A DNA stretch of 64,000 nucleotides from Vibrio fluvialis (lineage in GTDB: Bacteria > Pseudomonadota > Gammaproteobacteria > Enterobacterales > Vibrionaceae): the NCBI RefSeq assembly GCF_900460245.1, contig NZ_UHIP01000002.1, positions 1,550,001 to 1,614,000 of the forward strand. The letters are read 5' to 3'. Position numbers and translations under genes: made by a program. Numbering within the stretch: position 1 is the stretch's first letter; each line of letters begins with the position of its first letter. The notes under the pieces are model-generated. The model was not told the DNA's origin and did not search any database. It saw nothing but the letters and a program-made list of their open reading frames with translations. Shown piece by piece: positions 49,512 through 59,312 of the stretch.

Positions 49512-49706
49512 TTAAGCGTATGGCAGACAACGAACGATACCCGCAACTTCACATTTAGGAAGAATTGAGTTTGGACGTAGTTGACGTTTGTTCTTAGTTG
49601 TACGCTTAGTCAGGATGTGACGTTTGGTAGCGTGTTTGAACTTAAAACCACCAGCAGTTTTCTTGAAACGCTTAGCAGCACCTTTGTTGTTTTTCATCTT
49701 AGGCAT
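49512..49706 (-). CDS. rpmI: 50S ribosomal protein L35
   Basis: 64 residues, beginning [20 protein letters not shown] and ending [12 protein letters not shown], the L35 signature. It lies 112 bases after infC and 42 before rplT. In E. coli this intercistronic region carries the L20 operator; a comparable structure probably exists in the 112-base gap but I could not model it. Confidence 0.97.
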   Translation of the reverse strand: MPKMKNNKGAAKRFKKTAGGFKFKHATKRHILTKRTTKNKRQLRPNSILPKCEVAGIVRCLPYA

Positions 49707-49818
49707 GATGAATAACTCCGCATTGTAGTAGTTTAATAAACAACGTAATTAGGGCGAATAAAACCCAACCTCGTTACCTTAAGCAACTCGGCCAGGTTTA
49801 TTACTTGCAAGCCGTTAA

Positions 49819-50370
49819 TTACTTCTTCTTAGGGGCTAGAACCATGATCATCTGACGACCTTCAATCTTCGTTGGGAAAGATTCCACAACAGCAAATTCT
49901 GCAGTGTCTTCTTTCAAACGATTCAGAACGTCAACACCGATGTCTTGGTGAGCCATCTCTCGGCCACGGAAGCGAATTGTTACTTTCACTTTGTTGCCTT
50001 CTTCAAGGAAACCGGTCAGGTTGCGTAGTTTTACCTGATAGTCTCCAATATCAGTCCCAGGACGGAATTTAACTTCCTTAATCTGGATCTGTTTTTGCTT
50101 CTTCTTCTGCTCTTTAGCAGCTTTGCTCTTTTCGAAGAGGAATTTGCCATAGTCCATTACACGACAGACTGGTGGCTCGGCGTTAGGGCTGATCTCTACA
50201 AGATCCATACCAGCTTCTTCGGCTGCTGCTAGTGCTTCTTGGATCGAAACGATACCAACAGACTCACCGTCAGCGCCTGTTAAACGAACTTCACGAACGC
50301 CACGAATTTCACCGTTTAAACGGTGCTGGTTTTGTTTGGCCGGTACTTGGCCACGTCTTCCGCCTTTAAT
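49819..50370 (-). CDS. infC: Translation initiation factor IF-3 (AUU start)
   Basis: 183 residues when started at the ATT at 50370, the usual IF-3 length. The N-terminal domain runs from [20 protein letters not shown], and the C-terminal domain contains [17 protein letters not shown] and [18 protein letters not shown]. No ATG exists at the N-terminus; the first internal ATG would remove 54 residues. The SD GGAGGA (50378-50383) is made by the last codons of thrS. IF-3 discriminates against AUU, so the start lets the factor limit its own synthesis, as in E. coli. The start is three bases after the thrS stop. Confidence 0.97.
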   Translation of the reverse strand: MKGGRRGQVPAKQNQHRLNGEIRGVREVRLTGADGESVGIVSIQEALAAAEEAGMDLVEISPNAEPPVCRVMDYGKFLFEKSKAAKEQKKKQKQIQIKEVKFRPGTDIGDYQVKLRNLTGFLEEGNKVKVTIRFRGREMAHQDIGVDVLNRLKEDTAEFAVVESFPTKIEGRQMIMVLAPKKK

Positions 50371-50373
50371 AGT

Positions 50374-52302
50374 TTATTCCTCCAGATTTAACTTACGGGC
50401 AGCAATCTCGGTCTGGATATGTGAAATAAAGTCATCCAGTTTAAACTTACCAAGATCTTTACCTTTACGTGTACGTACTGCAATTTCTCCGGCTTCCATT
50501 TCTTGGTCGCCACAAACCAACATGTACGGGACACGCTTTAAAGTGTGTTCGCGGATTTTAAAGCCTATCTTCTCATTTCTCAAGTCCGCTTTTGCTCGAA
50601 TACCACATTTTTGTAGCTTTTGAGCCACTTCCTGAGCGTAATCAGCTTGTTTGTCTGTAATATTTACGACAACTGCTTGCTCTGGCGCCAACCAAGTTGG
50701 GAAGAAACCTGCGTATTCTTCGATAAGAATACCGATAAAACGCTCTAATGAGCCTAAAATCGCGCGGTGAATCATTACAGGTACCAAACGCTCGTTGTTC
50801 TCACCTACGTATGTTGCGCCTAGACGCGAAGGCAGGTTGAAGTCGAGCTGCACAGTACCACACTGCCACGCACGGTCCAGACAGTCGTATAGCGTGAATT
50901 CGATCTTAGGACCGTAGAATGCACCCTCACCCTCTTGAATTTCGTAAGCGATACCCATCGCTTCCAGAGAGTATTTCAGTGCTTCTTCTGATTTGTCCCA
51001 AATCTCATCACTACCTACGCGTTTTTCTGGGCGAGTAGACAGTTTCACGGCAATGTTTTCGAAACCGAAAGTGGTGTATGTGTCGTACACCATCTTAATG
51101 CACGATGTCACTTCTTCCTGAATTTGGTCTTCAGTACAGAAGATATGAGCATCGTCCTGAGTAAAGCCACGAACGCGCATGATACCGTGCAGCGAACCCG
51201 ATGGCTCGTTACGGTGACATGAACCAAACTCTGCCATACGCAGTGGCAGATCACGGTACGATTTCAGACCTTGGTTAAAGATCTGCACGTGACCCGGACA
51301 GTTCATTGGCTTGATTGCGTAATCACGGTTCTCAGATGACGTTGTAAACATCGCATCTGCGTATTTGTCCCAGTGACCTGAACGTTCCCAAAGAACGCGG
51401 TCCATCATCAAAGGACCTTTTACTTCCTGGTAACCGTATTCTGTCAGCTTGTGACGAATAAAGACTTCCAGATCACGGAAAATAGACCAGCCATTGTGAT
51501 GCCAGAACACCATACCTGGTGCTTCTTGCTGCATATGGAACAGGTCAAGCTGCTTACCGATCTTACGGTGGTCACGTTTCGCCGCTTCTTCCAGACGAGT
51601 CAGGTGAGCTTGCAGCGCTTTTTTATCGTGGAACGCAGTACCGTAGATACGTTGTAGCATTTTGTTATTGCTGTCGCCGCGCCAGTAGGCACCTGCCACG
51701 TTCAACAGTTTGAAGTGTTGGCAGAAGCCCATGTTTGGCACATGCGGACCGCGACACATGTCGATGTATTCTTCATGGTGATAAAGACCAGGACGATCAT
51801 CGCGAGCAACGTTTTGGTCCAAGATTTCCATCTTGTATGGTTCTTGACGCGCTTCAAATGTGTCACGCGCTTCCTGCCAGCTGACTTTCTTTTTAACAAC
51901 CTGATATTTGGTTTTCGCCAGCTCTTTCATGCGAGCTTCGATCTTCTCGATGTCGTCTTGCGACAGAGATTCTTCTAGATCGATATCGTAGTAGAAGCCG
52001 CTATCGATAGTTGGACCGATCGCCATTTTTGCTTGTGGGTAAAGTTGCTTCAGCGCATGGCCAAGCAAGTGGGCACAAGAGTGACGAACAATTTCCAGAC
52101 CATCGACTTCATCTTTCGTGGTGATGATTTCAAGGCTTGCGTCGTTTTCGATCAAATCGCACGCATCAACACGAACACCATCAACACGGCCTGCAATGGT
52201 CGCTTTCGCCAGACCAGGACCGATAGATTGTGCAACTTCTAGAGTAGAAACCGGGTTGTCAAATTGACGCTGACTGCCGTCAGGAAGAGTAATAATAGGC
52301 AT
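50374..52302 (-). CDS. thrS: Threonyl-tRNA synthetase
   Basis: 642 residues, the standard length. The order is TGS domain ([20 protein letters not shown]), editing domain with the zinc-type motif [13 protein letters not shown] near residue 73, catalytic core with class II motifs ([10 protein letters not shown], the [20 protein letters not shown] stretch, [13 protein letters not shown]) and C-terminal anticodon domain ([20 protein letters not shown]). It attaches threonine to tRNA(Thr). It leads the thrS-infC-rpmI-rplT operon. GTAAGGATATCTC precedes the ATG. A leader operator as in E. coli may lie in 52303-52450. Confidence 0.98.
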   Translation of the reverse strand: MPIITLPDGSQRQFDNPVSTLEVAQSIGPGLAKATIAGRVDGVRVDACDLIENDASLEIITTKDEVDGLEIVRHSCAHLLGHALKQLYPQAKMAIGPTIDSGFYYDIDLEESLSQDDIEKIEARMKELAKTKYQVVKKKVSWQEARDTFEARQEPYKMEILDQNVARDDRPGLYHHEEYIDMCRGPHVPNMGFCQHFKLLNVAGAYWRGDSNNKMLQRIYGTAFHDKKALQAHLTRLEEAAKRDHRKIGKQLDLFHMQQEAPGMVFWHHNGWSIFRDLEVFIRHKLTEYGYQEVKGPLMMDRVLWERSGHWDKYADAMFTTSSENRDYAIKPMNCPGHVQIFNQGLKSYRDLPLRMAEFGSCHRNEPSGSLHGIMRVRGFTQDDAHIFCTEDQIQEEVTSCIKMVYDTYTTFGFENIAVKLSTRPEKRVGSDEIWDKSEEALKYSLEAMGIAYEIQEGEGAFYGPKIEFTLYDCLDRAWQCGTVQLDFNLPSRLGATYVGENNERLVPVMIHRAILGSLERFIGILIEEYAGFFPTWLAPEQAVVVNITDKQADYAQEVAQKLQKCGIRAKADLRNEKIGFKIREHTLKRVPYMLVCGDQEMEAGEIAVRTRKGKDLGKFKLDDFISHIQTEIAARKLNLEE

Positions 52303-52469
52303 GAGATATCCTTACAGTGGTGTTGCACACTAAGCAACACATGTTCAGTTTGATTAAGTGAGCCATCGATGATCACTCGGTAACACGAATACCGGATTAT
52401 CAACGGAAACCGAATTGTACCTAGCTCACATAACGAATGTAAAGTAAGAATATTTCAGGGAAAAGAAAA

Positions 52470-52492
52470 AGCCCGCAGATTATCCGCGGGCT
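52470..52492 (-). terminator. Rho-independent terminator of deaD
   Basis: Stem AGCCCGC / GCGGGCT around a 9-base interior that can pair further, followed on the minus strand by a T run, 27 bases after the deaD stop. Confidence 0.85.
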
Positions 52493-52518
52493 CTCTTTAT
52501 ATATAGCAGCGTGAACTA

Positions 52519-54435
52519 TTACGCTTCAGTGCGACGACGGCTGTGACCGCGTTCACCACGATGGTTACCACGGTGATCGCCACCACGGTTGCGATCGAAA
52601 CGACGCTCACCACCTTCACGGCTGCCGCCTTCGCGGTTACCACGGAAGCCACCTTCACGACGAGCACCTTCGCGGCTGCCACCTTCACGGTTACCACGGA
52701 AACCACCTTCACGACGGCTGTTACCGCCTTCGCGACGACCACGAGACTCACGGAAGTCATCGAAGTCACATACAACAGCGCCAACTTCTTTCTGACGAAT
52801 ACGCAGCTTACGCAGTTTACCCGTTACATCAGCAGACATTTCTTTCGGCAGCTGAACAAATGTGTGACCTTGAGCCAGTTTGATGGCACCGATAGAGCCT
52901 TTAGTCAGACCCAGTTCGTTAGCCAGTGCACCAACGATGTCTTTTACTTGAACGCCTTGATCGCGGCCCACTTGCAGCTGGTATGTTTCCCAGTCAGTGT
53001 TTGTAGCGAACTCACCACGGCCACCAAACTCACGACGACCTTCACGACGGTCACCACCTTCACGACGCTCGCGGCGACGTGCTTTGTCACGTTCCATTGC
53101 TTCTAGCATTGGGTCTTCACCAACGTAGAACAGAGGACGTTTACCTTGCTGACGTTTCAGCAGGATTGCAGCCAGAGTCGTTGCATCCAGTTCCAGAGAA
53201 GCTTGCAGTTTCTCAACCAGCTCAGAGAATTTCTCCAGAGAAGTGTGCTCTTTCTCTGCTTCCAGCTCAACAGCCAGTTGGCTCAGACGTGCTTCAGCCA
53301 CTTTATCGCGGTGTGGAAGTTGGATCTCTTCCATAGAAGAACGAGTAACACGTTCGATAGTACGTAGCATGCGGATTTGGTTAGTACGAACCAGCAGGAT
53401 CGCTTTACCTTTACGTCCAGCACGACCAGTACGGCCGATACGGTGGATGTATGATTCCACATCGAACGGAATGTCGTAGTTAAATACGTGAGTGATACGT
53501 GGCACATCAAGACCACGAGCAACAACGTCAGTTGCTACCAGAATATCGATCACGCCTTGTTTGATGTGATCAACAGTACGCTCACGCAGAGACTGAGGAA
53601 TGTCACCGTGCAGTGCCGCAGCTTTGAAGCCACGTGCACATAGCCAATCAGCCAGACGCTCAGTGTCTTGGCGAGTACGTACGAATACGATAGACGCGTC
53701 AGTTTCTTCAGTTTCAAGAAGACGAGCCATCGCTTCATCTTTCTCTACGCCTTTTACAACCCAGAATTGCTGCTCTACTTTAGCAACAGTTTGGTTAGAA
53801 CCGGCAACGTCAACACGAGCAGGTTCACGTAGGAAGCGATCAACGATGTCTTTTACCATTGGAGGCATGGTTGCAGAGAACAGAACACGCTGTGCTGTTT
53901 CTGGTGCTTGTTCCATGATCCAAGTTACGTCGTCAACGAAGCCCATTTTCAGCATTTCATCCGCTTCATCCAGAACGAATGTATGACATTCGTCCAGGTG
54001 CAGACGTTCACGGCTGATCAGGTCTTTAACGCGGCCTGGAGTACCGACAACGATATGTGCGCCAGATTTAAGAGCGCGCATTTGATCTACGATAGAAGCA
54101 CCACCGTAGATTTCTAGAACTTTCAAACCCTTGATGTTCTGGCCCAGATTTTTAATTTCTGCCGCTACCTGGATAGCCAGTTCGCGGGTTGGAGCCATTA
54201 CGATTGCTTGTGGCTTGTACTGAGACAAATCCAATTTGTTCAGTAGTGGCAGCGAGAATGCTGCGGTTTTGCCTGTACCTGTTTGTGCTTTACCTAGTGC
54301 GTCGCGGCCTTCCAGAAGAAGAGGAATTGCAGCAGCCTGAATTGGAGTTGGAGAAACGAAGCCCATTTCGTTAAGGGCAGAAAGGATTGCACTGTTTAGT
54401 GCTAAGTCACTGAATTGAATGACAGATTCTTGCAT
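52519..54435 (-). CDS. deaD: DEAD-box ATP-dependent RNA helicase DeaD/CsdA
   Basis: 638 residues from the ATG at 54435 (GGGA ahead). Helicase motifs in order are Q motif FVSPTPIQAAAIP, Walker A AQTGTGKT, DEAD box FVLDEADEML, SAT in LFSATMPPM, and HRIGRTGRAGR of motif VI. A DbpA-type RNA-binding domain follows (about 490-565), and a Gly/Arg-rich tail with two near-identical copies of RREGGFRGNREGGSREG. DeaD unwinds RNA in cold-shock ribosome assembly and mRNA turnover. It is divergent from rnb, across a 376-base gap that gives a long leader, as is common for deaD. Confidence 0.97.
   Translation of the reverse strand: MQESVIQFSDLALNSAILSALNEMGFVSPTPIQAAAIPLLLEGRDALGKAQTGTGKTAAFSLPLLNKLDLSQYKPQAIVMAPTRELAIQVAAEIKNLGQNIKGLKVLEIYGGASIVDQMRALKSGAHIVVGTPGRVKDLISRERLHLDECHTFVLDEADEMLKMGFVDDVTWIMEQAPETAQRVLFSATMPPMVKDIVDRFLREPARVDVAGSNQTVAKVEQQFWVVKGVEKDEAMARLLETEETDASIVFVRTRQDTERLADWLCARGFKAAALHGDIPQSLRERTVDHIKQGVIDILVATDVVARGLDVPRITHVFNYDIPFDVESYIHRIGRTGRAGRKGKAILLVRTNQIRMLRTIERVTRSSMEEIQLPHRDKVAEARLSQLAVELEAEKEHTSLEKFSELVEKLQASLELDATTLAAILLKRQQGKRPLFYVGEDPMLEAMERDKARRRERREGGDRREGRREFGGRGEFATNTDWETYQLQVGRDQGVQVKDIVGALANELGLTKGSIGAIKLAQGHTFVQLPKEMSADVTGKLRKLRIRQKEVGAVVCDFDDFRESRGRREGGNSRREGGFRGNREGGSREGARREGGFRGNREGGSREGGERRFDRNRGGDHRGNHRGERGHSRRRTEA
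52613..52716 (-). repeat. Tandem repeat in the RGG-like tail of deaD
   Basis: Two copies of a roughly 50-base unit (52613-52662 and 52668-52716), differing at a handful of positions and encoding RREGGFRGNREGGSREG twice. Such tails bind RNA and promote condensates; the copy number may vary between strains. Confidence 0.8.
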
Positions 54436-54811
54436 GGGGATCCCACTAAAATAATGAATAACCAAGGTCCCACGTGCTTTACCATTCCAACTAATCCAAG
54501 AAAGTTGCTGAATCCGTTCAGATGCGGACGAGTATCAAAAAGCATCAAGCCACTAGGGACATCTAAGGGAGGCGGATTATTCCCTAAACGCATAAAAAAA
54601 GCTAGAAAAAATTGAAATTCATCACAATTTTTTCTCAGTAGTGATAAAATGCAGCCTCAGTAACGTGCTAACAGCCTTAATTCCAAGAAATTAGCTGATA
54701 ATTTCAGCAATTAAACTAGGTTCAACCAGCGCTGAAAATCACGTTTTCGGTAGTAATAATCATAGTCAATGATTATAGTGTGCCCAATTAACCGAGTCAG
54801 AAATAAAAAAG
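54436..54811. other. Divergent deaD/rnb control region
   Basis: 376 bases without a credible gene. The deaD side (54436-54600) is probably a long 5' leader. The rnb side is AT-rich and contains a perfect inverted repeat at 54756-54776. A GAGGCGG-type stretch near 54570 and several A/T runs are visible, but no tRNA or riboswitch I can name. Confidence 0.5.
54756..54776. promoter_or_regulatory. Inverted repeat ATAATCAT-N5-ATGATTAT before rnb
   Basis: Perfect 8-base arms with a 5-base spacer, 36 bases before the rnb start. It may be an operator or part of the promoter (the right arm ends in GATTATAGT, -10-like). No known regulator is assigned. Confidence 0.5.
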
Positions 54812-56818
54812 ATGTTTCAAGATAACCCGCTACTTGCCCAATTAAAGCAACAGATTCAAGAAAACCTGCCAAAAAAAGAAGGTCAAATTAAAGCGACCGA
54901 CAAAGGTTTTGGTTTTCTCGAAGTCGACAGTAAAACCAGCTTCTTTATTCCGCCACCATACATGAAGAAATGTATGCATGGCGACAAAGTGGTGGCCATC
55001 ATCCGTACGGAGAAAGAGCGCGAATTCGCTGAGCCGCAAGAACTGATCGAACAATCGCTGAACCGCTTTATCGGCCGGGTTAAACTCCACAAAGGCAAAC
55101 TGAACGTTGCTCCGGATCACCCGCAACTGAAAAAAATGCCGCTCAAGGCAAAGACCAAGAAAGGTCTGAACCCTGAAGATTTTAAAGAGGGCGATTGGGT
55201 TGTCGCCCATCTGACTCGACATCCGCTGAAAGACGACAATGGTTTCTTTGCCGAGATTTCAGAAAAAATCACTGACGCCGATGACAAGATTGCACCTTGG
55301 TGGGTGACGTTGGCCGAAAACGATCTGCCAAACTGCGAACCTGCGGGTATCGAAAACTGGGAACTTAAGGACGACGCCGATCTTGAGCGTACGGATCTGA
55401 CGACTATTCCATTCGTCACCATTGATGGTGAGTCAACCAAAGATATGGACGATGCGCTGTATGCGAAGAAACTGGAAAACGGTAGTTTCGCCCTGACTAT
55501 TGCTATCGCCGATCCGACCGCCTACATCACACCTGAAGATGATATGGATAAAGTGGCGCGCGAACGTGGCTTCACTATCTATCTACCAGGCCGCAACATT
55601 CCAATGTTGCCACGCGATCTGGCAGATGAATTGTGTTCATTGATCGAAAATGAAGTGCGCCCTGCCCTGTGCTGCACGGTAACCGTCGATAAAGATGGTG
55701 TGATTGGTGATGACATTCGCTTCTTTGCAGCCAACATTAAGTCGCATGCCCGTCTGGTCTACGATCACGTTTCAGACTGGCTCGAAACAGGCTCAAGCGA
55801 CGCCTGGCAACCAAGTGAAGAGATTGCTCAGGTTGTCCGTGACCTTTACGAGTTTTCTCAGGCACGTGCAAACTGGCGTGAGACACACGCGGTTGTTTTC
55901 CCTGATCGCCCTGACTATCGTTTCGAACTGAGTGAAGACAACGATGTCGTCGCCATTCACGCCGATTCTCGTCGCACGGCAAACCGTCTGGTTGAAGAAT
56001 CGATGATTACCGCGAATATCTGTGCAGGTAAAACACTACAGGCCGCATTTGGTACTGGTGTGTTCAACACACACGCTGGCTTTAAGCCGGAGAAAGTCGC
56101 GGATATCGTTGAGCTGATGAACTCGCACGGTGCACAATGCAGCGAAGAGAGCGTAAACACGGTTGAAGGTTTTGCCGCTTTGCGTCGCTGGCTGTCTACC
56201 CAAGAGACTTCTTATCTGGATAACCGTATCCGTAAGAGCCAGAGCTACAGTGAAATTGGTAACCAACCACTGCCTCATTTTGCGATGGGCCTGGACGTTT
56301 ATGCGACCTGGACATCACCGATTCGTAAGTACGGCGACATGATCAACCATCGCATGCTGAAAGCACATATTCTAGGTAAAGAATCTGTGCAAAAGCCGGA
56401 TGAAACAGTTGGCGAAGAACTGGCTCTGCACCGCAAACACCATAAGATTGCAGAACGCAACGTGGCTGACTGGTTGTATGCCCGCACTCTGGCAGAAGAA
56501 CCAGCAAAAGAGACTCGCTTCACCGCTGAAATCTTCGATATCAACCGTCCTGGCATGCGTGTTCGCTTACTAGAAAACGGCGCAATGGCTTTCATCCCTG
56601 GTGCGCTGATTGTTGATAATAAAGAGCGTATCGAGTGTAACGGCGAAGAAGGTACAGTATCCATCGATAAAGAAGTCGTGTACAAACTGGGCGATACGCT
56701 GGAAGTGGTTCTGACTGAAGTAAATCAAGAAAACCGCAGCGTAGTGGCTAAGCCAACTCAGGTTTTTGCAGATGCGCCAGCCGCTCCAGAAGCCACCGAG
56801 GAGCCAACCGAGGCTTAA
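54812..56818 (+). CDS. rnb: Exoribonuclease II
   Basis: 668 residues; E. coli RNase II is 644. Two cold-shock-like domains (from about residue 20, [20 protein letters not shown]), then the RNB domain with the metal-binding Asp cluster in [18 protein letters not shown] (about 205-222) and [20 protein letters not shown], and a C-terminal S1 domain ([20 protein letters not shown]). It degrades single-stranded RNA from the 3' end. The extra residues are an acidic Ala/Glu-rich tail. SD is weak (AAAAAAG). A bidirectional terminator follows. Confidence 0.97.
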   Translation: MFQDNPLLAQLKQQIQENLPKKEGQIKATDKGFGFLEVDSKTSFFIPPPYMKKCMHGDKVVAIIRTEKEREFAEPQELIEQSLNRFIGRVKLHKGKLNVAPDHPQLKKMPLKAKTKKGLNPEDFKEGDWVVAHLTRHPLKDDNGFFAEISEKITDADDKIAPWWVTLAENDLPNCEPAGIENWELKDDADLERTDLTTIPFVTIDGESTKDMDDALYAKKLENGSFALTIAIADPTAYITPEDDMDKVARERGFTIYLPGRNIPMLPRDLADELCSLIENEVRPALCCTVTVDKDGVIGDDIRFFAANIKSHARLVYDHVSDWLETGSSDAWQPSEEIAQVVRDLYEFSQARANWRETHAVVFPDRPDYRFELSEDNDVVAIHADSRRTANRLVEESMITANICAGKTLQAAFGTGVFNTHAGFKPEKVADIVELMNSHGAQCSEESVNTVEGFAALRRWLSTQETSYLDNRIRKSQSYSEIGNQPLPHFAMGLDVYATWTSPIRKYGDMINHRMLKAHILGKESVQKPDETVGEELALHRKHHKIAERNVADWLYARTLAEEPAKETRFTAEIFDINRPGMRVRLLENGAMAFIPGALIVDNKERIECNGEEGTVSIDKEVVYKLGDTLEVVLTEVNQENRSVVAKPTQVFADAPAAPEATEEPTEA

Positions 56819-56830
56819 TTACCCACGCTC

Positions 56831-56860
56831 AAAAAAGGCATTCAAATGAATGCCTTTTTT
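56831..56860. terminator. Bidirectional terminator between rnb and the gene at 56880
   Basis: Stem AAAAAAGGCATTC / GAATGCCTTTTTT with an AAAT loop; T runs on both strands. Confidence 0.92.
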
Positions 56861-56879
56861 ATTGTTCCCGTTTTGTCCA

Positions 56880-57233
56880 TCAGGACCAGAAATAAGATTT
56901 AGGATCTTTTTCTACTTCCCGAATCAACGCGGTCAAATCACCACTTTTGGATAAATAAGGGTATGGCATCCATTCCGGAGATTCACCCAGACCAGAGGGT
57001 ACATACAGCGCCCACAGCCGGGACTCTTCTTCCCAGATCACTTTGGCCACCGGGCTGGTGTAATCACAATGGGCCGAGTCCAACTTGAAGTGGCTCTGAA
57101 TAAACTGCACCCCATTTTCAATGGATTCAAATCCGGATTTGCCCAATTCCGCGGGTAAACTCTGATTTCGATTGTGACAAACCAGCTCCGCTCTTCGTTC
57201 TATCTGACGCTGCAGTAAACTAATAACCGCCAT
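56880..57233 (-). CDS. Hypothetical protein, possibly DUF3024-like
   Basis: 117 residues. The first half is helical (LLQRQIERRAELVCHNRNQS); the second has TSPVAKVIWEEESRLWALYV and ends with a basic-acidic helix. The PVAK...W.LYV element resembles DUF3024, but the match by eye is not firm. There is no signal peptide. It stands alone between the rnb terminator and the PstS-like gene, transcribed leftward. Confidence 0.7.
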   Translation of the reverse strand: MAVISLLQRQIERRAELVCHNRNQSLPAELGKSGFESIENGVQFIQSHFKLDSAHCDYTSPVAKVIWEEESRLWALYVPSGLGESPEWMPYPYLSKSGDLTALIREVEKDPKSYFWS

Positions 57234-57390
57234 GACTCCCTCAACGCCTTACTCAACCCGCCGACCGACTCAGTATCTCCTGAAAGAACTGAATTTTCTA
57301 TGATCTCAATGTGTTTTGAGTATAACCCATCCCCCTTAAACCGGAGACATTTCACACAATCCCATGTGAACAGGCCGATGATTCACAAAA

Positions 57391-57408
57391 GTGTCATCTA
57401 AGCGACAT
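57391..57408 (+). promoter_or_regulatory. Pho-box-like sequence upstream of the PstS-like gene
   Basis: GTGTCATCTAAGCGACAT matches 12 of 18 positions of the PhoB consensus CTGTCATAAAACTGTCAT, with the first TGTCAT perfect. A CATAAT -10 follows at 57411, placing the box where the -35 would be, as in Pho-regulated promoters. Confidence 0.6.
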
Positions 57409-57450
57409 AACATAATGCCCTGTTCTATTACCTATTTTTGGAGTTCACTT

Positions 57451-58275
57451 ATGCTACGGGTCGCGCTTGCTGCTCTTTGCTCACTTTCTCTTTTGACCTC
57501 TTTTGCGCAAGCGAGCGAGATTAATGTCTCTGGTTCCACGTCGGTTGCCCGCATCATGGATGTGCTCGCAGAAGAATACAATGCAACACACCCGGATAGT
57601 TACATCGCGGTTCAGGGTGTCGGTTCTACCGCGGGGATCACTCTGCTGAAAAAAGGCGTGGCGCACATTGCCATGAGTTCTCGTTATCTGACCGAAAGCG
57701 AAGAAGAGGATTCTCTCAATACCTTTTTACTTGCTTACGATGGTTTGGCGGTCGTGGTAAACCGCGCGAATCCTGTCAGCGATCTGTCGCGTGAACAGCT
57801 GTATGACATTTATAAAGGCAAAATTAATAACTGGAAACAAGTCGGCGGTAACGATCAGAAAATCGCAGTAGTAACACGCGAAGCCTCTTCGGGTACCCGT
57901 TACAGTTTTGAAAGTCTGCTCGGGCTAACCAAAATCATCAACGATCGTTTGGTGTCGGACATTAACCCGAATAACCTGGTGGTCAACAGCAACAGCATGG
58001 TGAAAACTCTGGTTAACCACAACTCGCAGGCGATTGGTTTCATCTCAACAGGCTCAGTAGATAAGTCGGTTAAGGCGATTAAGTTTGAAGGCATCGATGC
58101 AACGTCTAAAACCATTGCCGACCACAAATACGCGTTGTCACGTCCTTTCCTTATCCTGCACTACACCGACAAGGACAGCAAAGAAGCAAAAGCGTTTCTC
58201 GATTTCCTGCGCTCAGAGAGAGCCAAAGCGCTGATTGTCGAGTACGGATACATTCCGGTCGGCGAATATAAATAA
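57451..58275 (+). CDS. PstS-like phosphate ABC-transporter substrate-binding protein
   Basis: 274 residues from the ATG at 57451 (TGGAG ahead; earlier codons lie in the promoter). Signal peptide MLRVALAALCSLSLLTSFAQA, then the PstS opening EINVSGSTSVARIMDVLAEE. Phosphate-contacting loops are QGVGSTAGITLLKKG, AMSSRYLTESE and REASSGTRYSFES. It captures phosphate in the periplasm. No pstCAB genes follow, so it must work with a transporter encoded elsewhere or act as a phosphate scavenger or sensor. A Pho box upstream supports induction by phosphate starvation. Confidence 0.93.
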   Translation: MLRVALAALCSLSLLTSFAQASEINVSGSTSVARIMDVLAEEYNATHPDSYIAVQGVGSTAGITLLKKGVAHIAMSSRYLTESEEEDSLNTFLLAYDGLAVVVNRANPVSDLSREQLYDIYKGKINNWKQVGGNDQKIAVVTREASSGTRYSFESLLGLTKIINDRLVSDINPNNLVVNSNSMVKTLVNHNSQAIGFISTGSVDKSVKAIKFEGIDATSKTIADHKYALSRPFLILHYTDKDSKEAKAFLDFLRSERAKALIVEYGYIPVGEYK

Positions 58276-58284
58276 CGCCCACAA

Positions 58285-58310
58285 AAAAGGAGAGCCTCAG
58301 CTCTCCTTTT
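58285..58310. terminator. Terminator of the PstS-like gene, shared with the MaoC gene
   Basis: Stem AAAAGGAGAGC / GCTCTCCTTTT with a CTCA loop and T runs on both strands. Confidence 0.92.
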
Positions 58311-58325
58311 TCATTTTTAATACGC

Positions 58326-58997
58326 TTAAAAGTGCAGTTGAATCACCGAGACCACCACGCAACCGGGGCGGCGAACGCCTTCAATCTCAACCTTGATTTC
58401 ACGCTCGATTTCCAGGCCTTTCTTGATTGGCGTCACTTTAGACAACGTACTCACTGCGCGAACCCGACTGCCCGATTTCACCGGATAAGGAAAACGTACC
58501 GAATTCAGACCAATATTCACGACCAACTTCGCGGTCGGGAAAAGTGAGTTATCCGCATCCACACTGTCTGTCAGTTTTGGCAGCAGAGCTAACGTCAGAA
58601 AACCATGAGCGATCGTTGTTTTAAAAGGCGACTCAGCTTCTGCCCTTTCAGGGTTAGTATGAATCCATTGCATATCTCCCGTGACAGCACCAAATTGGTT
58701 AATGCGATCCTGATCCACCAGAATCCAGTCACCCGTATGGATAACTTCACCAATGTTTGGCATCAGTTCGTCATACACAGCCTGAGCTTCGGGCTTAAGC
58801 ACGATAGGCTCCGGCATCTGTACATCTTCATTCGCTGACTGATGAAACTCTTTTACCCAAGAGAACAGCTGACGATTGTTGGCTTTGCCTAAGAATTCGT
58901 CCCAGTATTCGCGCATAGCAGGAGACACCCACTGCTTAAATTCAGCGTGCTTAACAAGATTTTCTGCACGATGTTTAAATAGATCCGCGACTTTCAT
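58326..58997 (-). CDS. MaoC-family hydratase
   Basis: 223 residues from the ATG at 58997 (GAGGTTTTG ahead). An N-terminal helical extension (about 75 residues, MKVADLFKHRAENLVKHAEF) precedes the hot-dog domain, where INQFGAVTGDMQWIHTNPERA holds the Asp and His of the hydratase active site (about 120-140) and IAHGFLTLALLPKL follows. It is similar to (R)-specific enoyl-CoA hydratases that feed polyhydroxyalkanoate synthesis. No pha genes are adjacent in this window. It is a single gene. Confidence 0.9.
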   Translation of the reverse strand: MKVADLFKHRAENLVKHAEFKQWVSPAMREYWDEFLGKANNRQLFSWVKEFHQSANEDVQMPEPIVLKPEAQAVYDELMPNIGEVIHTGDWILVDQDRINQFGAVTGDMQWIHTNPERAEAESPFKTTIAHGFLTLALLPKLTDSVDADNSLFPTAKLVVNIGLNSVRFPYPVKSGSRVRAVSTLSKVTPIKKGLEIEREIKVEIEGVRRPGCVVVSVIQLHF

Positions 58998-59000
58998 CAA

Positions 59001-59312
59001 AACCTCATTCTTAACTAAGAAGAAATGCTAACGTCCTAATTTTGAAGTACTTCACAGTAACCTGCAAACACTTTCGGGCGTACATGCGTATACTCAACCT
59101 TTATTTTTTGTTTATTTTCAAAAGGTTATCAATAAAACATTATTTTATTAGCATTTCAAAAATTAGAGTAAATACACGAGTATTTTAGGCAAACTTTGTA
59201 CTGAATTTTCTATTCGGGCTTGTCGTTAACTGTAGACAATGACGCGTCCAATAAGCAAATTTGTTGATTTTTAAAGCAATATGCATTCGACCACCAAATA
59301 CGGCAAACGTTC
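59001..59312. other. AT-rich intergenic region between the MaoC and LysR genes
   Basis: About 310 bases, strongly AT-rich between 59100 and 59210. It contains the perfect inverted repeat AATAAAA-CATTA-TTTTATT (59131-59149) and several T and A runs, which could bend DNA or bind H-NS. The MaoC promoter must lie in its left part. No convincing coding frame or RNA gene was seen. Confidence 0.5.

Noticed and set aside
52543..53106. Long threonine-rich open frame on the plus strand opposite deaD
   Set aside because: It mirrors the repetitive Gly/Arg codons of the deaD tail and has no ribosome-binding site; an antisense shadow.
57351..57370. TTCACA-N8-TGTGAA repeat as a CRP site before the PstS-like gene
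   Set aside because: The arms are in the opposite order to TGTGA-N6-TCACA and the spacing is wrong.
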